Source: Candidatus Bipolaricaulota bacterium (GTDB lineage Bacteria; Bipolaricaulota; Bipolaricaulia; RBG-16-55-9). From it: 36,120 nt of DNA. The position numbers were made by a program, and so were the translations under genes. The stretch lies in NCBI GenBank assembly GCA_026982655.1, contig JALSGO010000169.1, forward strand, positions 1 to 36,120, in the 5' to 3' direction. Under the pieces are notes generated by a model that worked only from the letters and a program-made list of their open reading frames with translations, was not told where the DNA came from and made no database searches. Positions 15,298 through 21,161 of this stretch are shown here, one piece after another; the first letter of the stretch is position 1; each line of letters opens with the position of its first letter.

Positions 15298-15467
15298 CGC
15301 AAAATCCTCTTGATCTTGAACTCCTTGCGCCCGATCCCGTGGGCTTCGTACCAGTGGATCTCCGCCTTGCATAGGGTGCCGTCGGGCAACTCCACCATAG
15401 CGATCCCCTTCATCTTCCGCCAACGTCCCCGGCCATACGTGCGCTCCAAATAGCGTCGAAGGTGCAC
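15294..15467 (-). CDS. Small protein of 57 residues, function unknown, coupled to the next gene
   Basis: A 57-codon frame starting at GTG 15467 and ending in a TGA that overlaps the next gene's ATG. It is basic, with YGRGRWRKMKGIAMVELPDG followed by AEIHWYEAHGIGRKEFKIKR. The ELPDG-AEIHWYEAHGIG-KIKR pattern resembles small uncharacterised bacterial proteins I recall; no function is known to me. Supporting evidence is the ATGA coupling, a plausible amphipathic beta pattern and the compact position. The start is uncertain: an ATG at 15413 or 15398 would shorten it to the conserved-looking core. It is too short for routine gene-finding thresholds. Confidence 0.65.
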   Translation of the reverse strand: MHLRRYLERTYGRGRWRKMKGIAMVELPDGTLCKAEIHWYEAHGIGRKEFKIKRILR

Positions 15468-15534
15468 ACCCCGCCCCGATGCGAGGGTCTCAGATGTCCT
15501 GAATTCCCCCGAGGATCTTGAACTTCCGCTTCGA

Positions 15535-15561
15535 GCTCATCCGTGCTCATCCTACTCATCC
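15535..15561. repeat. Three imperfect CTCATCC repeats downstream of deoC
   Basis: CTCATCC occurs three times within 27 bp, separated by GTG and TA, in the spacer between deoC and the 57-residue gene. The spacer 15468-15573 holds no other convincing element. Confidence 0.5.
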
Positions 15562-15573
15562 TAACCCAAAGCT

Positions 15574-16254
15574 TCATTCCGGAGCCCCCTCGAAGATCTC
15601 GACCCCGGAGCGGGTCCCGATGCGGTCCGCTCCGGCCTCGATCATCCGCACCGCGGTCTCGTAGTCCCGAATCCCCCCCGCGGCCTTGACGCCCATCCCC
15701 TCCCCTACGGCCTGCTTGAGCAGCCGGACGTCCTCCGGGGTGGCCCCGCCCGGCCCAAAGCCCGTCGAGGTCTTCACGAAGTCCGCCCCGGCGGCCTTGG
15801 CCAGGATGCACCCCGCTACCTTCTCCTCGTCCGTAAGGAGCGCCGTCTCCAGGATCACCTTGAGGGTAATGGGCCGCGGGCTCTTCTGGATCTCGTCCCG
15901 CACGGCCTCCATCTCCTCTAAGAGGACGGAGTAGTCCCGCTCCTTCAGGGCGCTTACGCGGACGACCATGTCCAGCTCGTCCGCGCCGTCGCGGATCGCC
16001 TGCTCCGCCTCCGCGGCCTTCACCGCCGGGGGGCTCGTCCCGTGCGGAAAACCCACCACCGTGACCACCCGGACCTCGGTGTCCTTGAGGAGCGACTTCG
16101 CACGGGCGACGTGACAGGGGTTCACGCACACCCCGTAGAAGCCGTACGCTTTCGCCTCCTCACAGAGCGCCTCGACGTCGCGGCGCGTCACCGCCGGACC
16201 GAGCCTCGTGTGCTCGATGCGCCGAGCCAGCTCCCTTCGAGTGAGCGTCGCCAT
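15574..16254 (-). CDS. deoC: Deoxyribose-phosphate aldolase
   Basis: A 226-residue class I aldolase cleaving 2-deoxyribose-5-phosphate into acetaldehyde and glyceraldehyde-3-phosphate, the final step of deoxynucleoside catabolism. The Schiff-base lysine is Lys161 in GADFVKTSTGF. The second lysine is Lys190 in GVKAAGGIR, and Asp95 in ADELDMV is the proton relay. Length fits the short DeoC form of thermophiles and Firmicutes. The ATG at 16254 is preceded by AGGAGGGG, rather close to the start. It heads the minus-strand nucleoside run. Confidence 0.95.
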   Translation of the reverse strand: MATLTRRELARRIEHTRLGPAVTRRDVEALCEEAKAYGFYGVCVNPCHVARAKSLLKDTEVRVVTVVGFPHGTSPPAVKAAEAEQAIRDGADELDMVVRVSALKERDYSVLLEEMEAVRDEIQKSPRPITLKVILETALLTDEEKVAGCILAKAAGADFVKTSTGFGPGGATPEDVRLLKQAVGEGMGVKAAGGIRDYETAVRMIEAGADRIGTRSGVEIFEGAPE

Positions 16255-16304
16255 CCCCTCCTGTACTCCTTTCTGTCGTGAAGCAGACCGGGACCGCGAA
16301 CAAG

Positions 16305-16334
16305 TTGAAGGTGCCCTAGTGTATCCGCTAGACT
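16305..16334 (+). promoter_or_regulatory. Putative promoter of the SelW-like/nadM/HD unit
   Basis: TTGAAG (16305-16310), 18-bp spacer, TAGACT (16329-16334). It lies in the 99-bp divergent region between deoC and the SelW-like gene, with a predicted start about 13 nt before the first ATG. Confidence 0.55.
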
Positions 16335-16353
16335 GGCGTCCCGACAAGGCGGG

Positions 16354-16617
16354 ATGCGCATGAACGGGAAAGCGAGAGTGGCGATCGAGTACTGCGAGGA
16401 GTGCCTCTTCCTGGGGCGGGCCTTGGAGGTCGCTCAAGCCGTCTTGGAGCGTTTTCCTCGGGATCTGGAGGCTGTGGAGCTCCGCCCCGGCCACGACGGG
16501 GTCTTCACCGTGACCCTGGACGGCGACCCCATCTTCCGGATCGGCGAGGACGGACGGCCCCCCGCCCCGGAGGAGGTCGTCCGCCGCCTGGAGCCACGAT
16601 TGCAACGGGCGGTCTAG
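16354..16617 (+). CDS. SelW/Rdx-family thioredoxin-like protein (CxxC form)
   Basis: An 87-residue protein of the Rdx (SelW/SelT/SelH-like) family. It has IEYCEEC with redox Cys14 and Cys17 in the position of the selenocysteine of animal SelW, followed by FLGRALEVAQAVLERFP, then ELRPGHDGVFTVTLDGDPIF and a terminal EVVRRLEP helix. The pattern CxxC-helix-LxPGxxGxFxVxxDGxxIF is diagnostic. This is the cysteine form. The family is thought to act in thiol redox or selenium/sulfur handling; a specific partner is not known. ATG at 16360 is an alternative start. Confidence 0.85.
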   Translation: MRMNGKARVAIEYCEECLFLGRALEVAQAVLERFPRDLEAVELRPGHDGVFTVTLDGDPIFRIGEDGRPPAPEEVVRRLEPRLQRAV

Positions 16618-16644
16618 CTCCCGAGACCGAAAGAGGGGTGAGGG

Positions 16645-17175
16645 ATGAGCCACAGCCCGAAGCGGGGGATGTTCCTGGGGCGGTTCCAGCCCTTCCACAA
16701 CGGGCACGACGCCGTGGTGCGGGCGATCGCCCCCGAGGTGGACGAGCTGATCATCGCCGTGGGAAGCGCCCAGTACAGCCACACGTTGCGGGATCCCTTC
16801 ACCGCCGGGGAGCGGATCATGATGATCACCCGGGCGCTCGAAGACCTCCCCCTGACGAAATACGTCCTCCCCATCGAGGACATCGAGCAGAACGCGTTGT
16901 ACGTGGCCCACATCTGTCGGCTCACCCCGCCCTTTGACGTGATCTTCTCCAACAACCCCCTGGTGATCCGCCTGTTTCAGGAGGCGGGGATCGCCGTTCA
17001 GCGCGTGCCCCCCGTCGATCGAGGGCACCTGTGGGGGACGAAGATCCGTGAGCTGATGATCCAAGGGGAGGAGTGGCGCCGCTACGTTCCGCCCAAGGTG
17101 GCGGAGGTGATCGACGAGATCGACGGCATCACCCGCCTGCGCCAGATCGCCGAGACGGACCAGCTCCTCAAATGA
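16645..17175 (+). CDS. nadM: Nicotinamide-nucleotide adenylyltransferase, archaeal NadM type
   Basis: A 176-residue nucleotidyltransferase making NAD from NMN and ATP. It has the HxGH-type motif GRFQPFHNGH (12-21), IIAVGSAQYSHT, FTAGERIMMI, and GTKIRELM with the second ATP-binding signature. The sequence and length match archaeal NMN adenylyltransferases rather than bacterial NadD. The ATG has a GAGGGG ribosome site. Its stop overlaps the HD protein start (ATGA). Bacteria carrying NadM are a minority, so this gene is a clue to lineage or to past transfer. Confidence 0.92.
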   Translation: MSHSPKRGMFLGRFQPFHNGHDAVVRAIAPEVDELIIAVGSAQYSHTLRDPFTAGERIMMITRALEDLPLTKYVLPIEDIEQNALYVAHICRLTPPFDVIFSNNPLVIRLFQEAGIAVQRVPPVDRGHLWGTKIRELMIQGEEWRRYVPPKVAEVIDEIDGITRLRQIAETDQLLK

Positions 17176-17942
17176 ACCTCAACCTCCCGGTAGGCGAAAA
17201 CGCGAAGCTCAAGGAGCTCCTTGCGCGGGTGAACGCCCACACCCGCCTGCAGACCTATTGGCAATGCTCCAACGTGATCGCCGTGGATCGGCTGGGGATC
17301 AACGACCACGGCCCCGTCCACATCAAGATCGTCTGCCACATGGCCTTGAAGCTCCTGAGGCTGCTCGTCGAGCAGGGGATCTCCCCGAGCGTGGAGCGGG
17401 ACTACGGGCTTACGGCCCACGACGCGGAGGTCGTGGTGGTTCTCGCCGGGTGTCTGCACGACATCGGGCACATCGTCCACCGCGACGGGCACGAGCAGTT
17501 CTCCGCGGCGCTCGCGCCGCCGCTCATCGCCGAGCTTCTGGAGGGCCTATACGACGAGCGGGAGCGGGCGATCATCACCTCCGAGACGCTGCACGCCATC
17601 ATCGCCCATGACACGCCCGTGCGGCCCCTCACGCTGGAGGCCGGGGTCCTGAAGGTGGCCGACGCCTTGGACATGGAGCAGGGCCGGGCCCGGATTCCCT
17701 TCCGGAAGGGATCGCTCTCCATCCACGCCGTCTCGGCCCTGGCCATCGAGAAGGTCCAGGTGCGCAAGGGGGACGAGCGGCCCGTCTGCATCGAGATCAC
17801 CATGAGCAACTCCGCGGGGATCTTCCAGCTCGACAACCTGTTGAAGCCGAAGCTGCTCCACTCCGGCATTCCCGAGTACTTCGAGATCCGGGCCCAGATC
17901 ACGGGGGAGGAGAAGAAGATCGTCACCCGCTACGAGCTGTAG
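17172..17942 (+). CDS. HD-domain metal-dependent phosphohydrolase
   Basis: A 256-residue predicted phosphohydrolase with an HD domain: His50 (GPVHIKIV), the HD pair in CLHDIGHIVH (96-97), a further histidine in HAIIAHDTP and the closing Asp in VADALDMEQGR. The C-terminal 70 residues form a separate beta-rich part. This arrangement is seen in uncharacterised HD proteins of archaea and some bacteria. It is translationally coupled to nadM by an ATGA overlap, which hints at nucleotide or NAD-intermediate turnover; the substrate is unknown. Confidence 0.85.
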   Translation: MNLNLPVGENAKLKELLARVNAHTRLQTYWQCSNVIAVDRLGINDHGPVHIKIVCHMALKLLRLLVEQGISPSVERDYGLTAHDAEVVVVLAGCLHDIGHIVHRDGHEQFSAALAPPLIAELLEGLYDERERAIITSETLHAIIAHDTPVRPLTLEAGVLKVADALDMEQGRARIPFRKGSLSIHAVSALAIEKVQVRKGDERPVCIEITMSNSAGIFQLDNLLKPKLLHSGIPEYFEIRAQITGEEKKIVTRYEL

Positions 17943-17988
17943 CCGGAGCCCGTGCTGTGTACCGCGGCGTGGCGTATGCATTCCCCTC

Positions 17989-18017
17989 TTGCCCTCCCCT
18001 CCCGGGAGGAGTACTCT
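17989..18017 (+). promoter_or_regulatory. Putative promoter of the membrane wHTH regulator, with palindromic spacer
   Basis: TTGCCC (17989-17994), 17-bp spacer, TACTCT (18012-18017). The spacer contains the perfect 12-bp palindrome CCTCCCGGGAGG (17998-18009), a position where a bound protein would block or distort the promoter. The predicted leader is about 37 nt. Confidence 0.5.
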
Positions 18018-18028
18018 CTCAGTCGGGA

Positions 18029-18048
18029 GCTCGCAAGGGCTCGCAAGG
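18029..18048 (+). repeat. 10-bp tandem direct repeat in the regulator leader
   Basis: GCTCGCAAGG is repeated exactly twice, head to tail, and the second copy runs into the AAGGAGGG ribosome site. It may be slippage or an operator. Confidence 0.7.
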
Positions 18049-18060
18049 AGGGTCCTCAGG

Positions 18061-19175
18061 ATGGTGCCGGAGACGGGGCGGACGCAGTGGTCGTGGGGAT
18101 ATGTCTACGCGGCGGTGGCGATTGCGGCCTTCCTGGCTGCGGTGCTGGGGGGACTCCACCTCTATCGAGCCCTGGAGAGCGCCAAGGAGCAGTTCCTCAA
18201 GCGTGCGGCGCTCTCGGCCCAGGTCTTCGCCGAATCCGCCCTTGCCGCGGGCACCACAGGGATAGGCGGAGACGGGGAAGCCCTCCGACAGGTCACCAGG
18301 CGTTCGTCCGCGGGGACGTCCTCTACGCCCAGGTCGTCTGGGAGGGCTCCATACGAGCTGAGGAGCGGGTGGAAGCGGCGCTGGAACTCGATCTCGCCGT
18401 AGAGCAGGAGTTCCCGGGGCGGCTCGTCGTACGGGAGGGCCGCCTGCGGGACGGGATGCCCTACGTCGAGGTGCTCCGGCCCTTTACGGGGATGCCTCCC
18501 GATCGGGCGCGGGAGAGCTTAAGCTACGTACGGGTGGGGATCTCGCTCCGCGAGGTGGGCTACGAGTGGCGGGGGGAGGTCCTCCTCACCGTAGGGGTCG
18601 GCCTGGGAGCCGTGGCGTTCGTCGCCCTCCTCGCCGTGGGGGTGGGTCTGTGGGTTCGCCCCCGGGCCCACGAAGCGTCCCGGCCTCTTGGGCATGGAGA
18701 GGAGGCCGAAGCCGGAGCCGGAGGAGGGAAGAAGGAAGGTGAGGATACGGGACGAGCCTTGCTGCGAATCGGCGCCCTGACGCTCGACCCGCAGGCCAAG
18801 GAGGTTCGCTACCGCGGGGAGAAGGTCGAGCTCTCCCCGAAGGAGTACGAGTTGCTACGGGTGTTGGCGACGGAGCCGGGCCGGGTCTTCTCCACCCGGG
18901 AGATCCTCGAGCGGGTCTGGACCAACGTCCCGGGGGCCACCGCCAAGGACGTCAAGCAGTACATCTACCTGCTCCGACGCAAGCTGGAGCGCCGTCCGGA
19001 GCGGCCGCAGCTGATCGTCACCGTCCGAGGATTCGGCTACAAGCTCATGCCTCTCGAGCCGGAGGCCGAGGCCTCCGATGATCGCAACTCCGACTATGAC
19101 TATGACCACGACCGCCGGAATCGGGAGGACGGGAGGAAACCCTCAAAGTCAGGGAAGGAAGGGGACCGAAGATGA
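18061..19175 (+). CDS. Membrane one-component regulator: TM - extracytoplasmic sensor - TM - OmpR-type wHTH (frame broken)
   Basis: The gene starts at ATG 18061 with an AAGGAGGG ribosome site. The first frame gives a TM helix (about residues 12-34) and the start of an extracytoplasmic domain up to LRQV. Near 18270-18300 the reading frame shifts by one base (apparent 1-nt loss), and the next frame carries on with HQAFVRGDVLYAQVVWEG through the rest of the sensor domain. It continues with a second TM helix (18576-18656), a Gly/Glu linker and a complete OmpR/PhoB winged helix (LSPKEYELLRVLATEPGRVF, YIYLLRRKLE, VRGFGYKL). No receiver or kinase domain is present. No slippery heptamer is visible, so a mutation or sequence error is likelier than programmed shifting. 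The tail has a Tyr-Asp hexamer repeat and a stop overlapping the next ATG. Confidence 0.75.
19089..19112. repeat. Hexamer repeat in the 3' end of the regulator gene
   Basis: Hexamers tccgac, tatgac, tatgac, cacgac encode an alternating Asp-rich tail after the winged helix. This is a further case of 6-bp periodicity close to a gene junction. Confidence 0.6.
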
Positions 19176-19819
19176 AGGGTAGAGACCTAACACCCACTGC
19201 CTCCTATCGACGGGGGGTCACGGGTGCGCTCGTGGGGCTCCTGCTCCTGCCCTTGGGGGGAGTCGGGATCGAGCGTGAAGCGGCAGTCGCCTCTCAGACG
19301 GAGCGTAGGGCCGTAGGGGTGGCGCTGGAGACGGCGCGGGCGGCGCTGGAGCAGATCTCCCAGGGGATCACCCATACCCTGTTCGCCTGGAGCGCGCTGC
19401 AGCGCGGGGATACGGCCAGCGGGATCACCCACATCCACCATGTGCTCAACATCCTCGAGGGGCCGCAGGGGGAGCACTACGATCCCGCGTTCGGCGGACC
19501 CGAAGAGGGCATCGGGGACGGGATGGGAGCGCTCGTCCACGCGCGGCGGCTCCTGGAGCAGATCGAGGCCCTCCCCGGCGGGGGAGACTACCGCATCGCC
19601 GCGGAGAACGTGCTCCTCTTCGTCCAGTGGGCGCGCGCCCGCGCACTGAGCGCACGGGAACTCGCCCCCCGTGATGAAGCGGAGGCCGTCCTCGAACTAC
19701 GTCGAGCGCAGGGGATGCTCATGGCCGCCCGCGGCTCCCGCGAGGAGAAGAGTCGCCCTACGGAAGGGGGCGTACGCACCCTCTTGGCTTGGCTGGAGGA
19801 CCCCTCGGAATGGCCCTAA
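19172..19819 (+). CDS. Exported helical protein coupled to the membrane regulator, unknown function
   Basis: A 215-residue protein with a signal peptide (about residues 12-34) and a mostly alpha-helical mature part: ALETARAALEQISQGI, then HVLNILEG, ALVHARRLLEQIEALPGG, AAENVLLFVQWARARAL and a final arm. His residues cluster (GITHTLFAW, GITHIHHVLN, GEHYDPAFG), compatible with metal or heme contact, though no CxxCH is present. I recognise no family. Its ATG overlaps the regulator stop (ATGA), so it is translated with the regulator and probably acts in the same extracytoplasmic pathway, for instance as a ligand or sensor partner. That role is inference from position alone. Confidence 0.7.
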   Translation: MKGRDLTPTASYRRGVTGALVGLLLLPLGGVGIEREAAVASQTERRAVGVALETARAALEQISQGITHTLFAWSALQRGDTASGITHIHHVLNILEGPQGEHYDPAFGGPEEGIGDGMGALVHARRLLEQIEALPGGGDYRIAAENVLLFVQWARARALSARELAPRDEAEAVLELRRAQGMLMAARGSREEKSRPTEGGVRTLLAWLEDPSEWP

Positions 19820-19829
19820 CCCTTGTGCG

Positions 19830-19873
19830 TTGACCCGCTTTTGACCTTAGGGAGATTGTCTTTTGACTTTGCT
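19830..19873 (+). promoter_or_regulatory. Phased TTGAC direct repeats (candidate OmpR-type operator)
   Basis: TTGAC occurs at 19830, 19841 and 19863, that is with offsets of 11 and 22 bp, all on one helical face. OmpR/PhoB winged helices bind tandem half-sites spaced 11 bp, and a protein with such a domain is encoded directly upstream. The third repeat overlaps the -35 element of the predicted promoter, the class II activator arrangement. Confidence 0.5.
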
Positions 19874-19890
19874 CTACAACACAATACCCT
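19863..19890 (+). promoter_or_regulatory. Putative promoter of the cupredoxin-like gene
   Basis: TTGACT (19863-19868), 16-bp spacer, TACCCT (19885-19890). The -10 is weak, which suits an activated promoter. The transcript would start about 19 nt before the ATG and keep the AAGGAGGT ribosome site. Confidence 0.45.
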
Positions 19891-19915
19891 GCTCGAAGAA
19901 GGAGGTAGATACCGA

Positions 19916-20434
19916 ATGCAGGTCACGAACGCGAAGAAGTGGGCCGTTTTCGTCGGAATCGTAGGGGGACTGGCGCTGGGGGCGGTCCTCTTCCTCGGGC
20001 AATGGAGCTATGCGCCGTACCACCAGCCTCCCCCACCGCCGCCGCCTCCCTCGGGACAGGAGCAGGAAGAAGAGGTCCCCGAGATCGTCATCCGGTTGGG
20101 CAACTTCTTCTTCGAGGGCCCGGAGGGGCGTTCGGACTCGGCTGAGGAGCCCAAGGTCGTCGTGAAGCTCAAGAACGGGCAGCGCTACAAGCTCGTCTTC
20201 GAGAATGTGAGCGCAACTCCGCATCAGGTGATCAGCCCGCTCTTCGCCGCTCCAGAAGAGAAGATCTTCTCCGTAGAGCCCAATGGGAGGGTGGAGATCG
20301 AGATCACGCCCGGGTTCCTCACCGTGGAGGACGGCTTCCCGCTGCAGTTCGATCTGAGCTGTCACGTGGGTCAGGGCAGCGCATTCGACCACTTCAAGCA
20401 AGGGATGCGCGCGCTCATCGAAGTGATCCCGTAA
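19916..20434 (+). CDS. Membrane-anchored cupredoxin-like protein
   Basis: A 172-residue protein: N-terminal TM anchor (about 9-31), proline run of eight (38-45), acidic linker, then a beta-rich domain from about 55. The C-terminal part reads as a cupredoxin: KNGQRYKLVFENVSATPHQV with candidate ligand His103, and FDLSCHVGQGSAFDHFKQGM with Cys149, His159 and Met164. In classical type 1 copper sites Cys and His are 2-5 residues apart; here there are nine, so the ligand loop is longer. His150 next to Cys149 is another candidate ligand. Start 19916 is set by the perfect AAGGAGGT 9 nt upstream rather than an earlier ATG. It probably carries electrons or binds copper outside the membrane. Confidence 0.75.
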   Translation: MQVTNAKKWAVFVGIVGGLALGAVLFLGQWSYAPYHQPPPPPPPPSGQEQEEEVPEIVIRLGNFFFEGPEGRSDSAEEPKVVVKLKNGQRYKLVFENVSATPHQVISPLFAAPEEKIFSVEPNGRVEIEITPGFLTVEDGFPLQFDLSCHVGQGSAFDHFKQGMRALIEVIP

Positions 20435-20466
20435 CGCCTTCGCCGCTGCCCTCGCCCGCCCATCAC

Positions 20467-21069
20467 TCAGCCCGTGTCGGAGCCCTCCGCTTCATAGATG
20501 TCGGTAAGGGCGTTCCAGAGGGCTTGGGCCATTTGGGCACAGGTCTCGAGGGCATGGGGTTGGGCTGGGGGTTCGAGCGTCTCGAGTTGCCGCGCGAGAC
20601 GCTCGGCTTCGTGCTCGTTGCAGGCGTGGACTCGGAAGTACTCTAGAGCCTCATCGGGCAGCTCGTAGAACCGTTGGAGCCCTTCGAGCTTAGAACGGCT
20701 GGTGGCGGGCTGCTGGACCTCGAAGGCGTACAGCGTGCCTAACGCCGTCTCGGGTCGGGCGAAGCTCTCCCGGGCCCGGACGAGTAGGGCTCTCACCCCG
20801 GGCCGTTCGGCCAGGCTGTCCACGTCCGTCTCCAGTGCTCGGGCGAACGCCCGCCATAGCTCGAGGTGCTCTTCCTCCTCGTGGGCTGTGGTTTCGTCCC
20901 CCACAGCCCGCCAGCCGGCGGGAAGCTGGGCGATCCACGCCCCATACTCCCGAGCGTAAAGTCGAAGCGCTTCCTTGGGGAGCTCTCCCGCACTCCACGC
21001 CCGGTAAAACGGGTGCTTCAACAGGTGCCATTGCTCCACAACGCGGTCCAGTTCCTCGCGAAAGGTCAT
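20467..21069 (-). CDS. TenA/PqqC/CADD-like heme-oxygenase-fold protein
   Basis: A 200-residue all-helical protein with the opening HPFYRAWSAGELPKEALRLYAREYGAW, typical of the TenA-PqqC-CADD superfamily. EEEEHLELW, YAFEVQQPATSRSKLEGL and FRVHACNEHEAE provide Glu/His residues in the positions of the diiron site of heme-oxygenase-like diiron oxidases, though the last motif is H-x3-E-H rather than the H-x3-D-x2-H of CADD. Related proteins act in p-aminobenzoate synthesis, cofactor oxidation or N-oxygenation; the present substrate is unknown. GGGAGGGG precedes the start. It has its own promoter and converges with the cupredoxin gene. Confidence 0.8.
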   Translation of the reverse strand: MTFREELDRVVEQWHLLKHPFYRAWSAGELPKEALRLYAREYGAWIAQLPAGWRAVGDETTAHEEEEHLELWRAFARALETDVDSLAERPGVRALLVRARESFARPETALGTLYAFEVQQPATSRSKLEGLQRFYELPDEALEYFRVHACNEHEAERLARQLETLEPPAQPHALETCAQMAQALWNALTDIYEAEGSDTG

Positions 21070-21110
21070 CGTCGCGTTACCCCTCCCTTGAAAGGCGATT
21101 TAGGTCCCAC

Positions 21111-21139
21111 ATTGTGGCCGCCCTAAAGCGGAGGTTCAA
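21111..21139 (-). promoter_or_regulatory. Putative promoter of the TenA/CADD-like gene
   Basis: Minus strand: TTGAAC (21139-21134), 17-bp spacer, CACAAT (21116-21111). It lies in the 92-bp gap after rtcA and would give a leader of about 35 nt containing the ribosome site. Confidence 0.5.
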
Positions 21140-21161
21140 CTCTCAATTCAGACGGCAGACC

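Noticed and set aside
15490-15540. A 16-residue frame (MSSKRKFKILGGIQDI) after deoC
   Set aside because: Too short, no ribosome site, no conserved context; probably chance in the CTCATCC-repeat spacer.
18262-18300. Programmed -1 frameshifting in the regulator
   Set aside because: No X XXY YYZ slippery heptamer or downstream structure is evident in the correct phase, so a mutation or sequence error is preferred.
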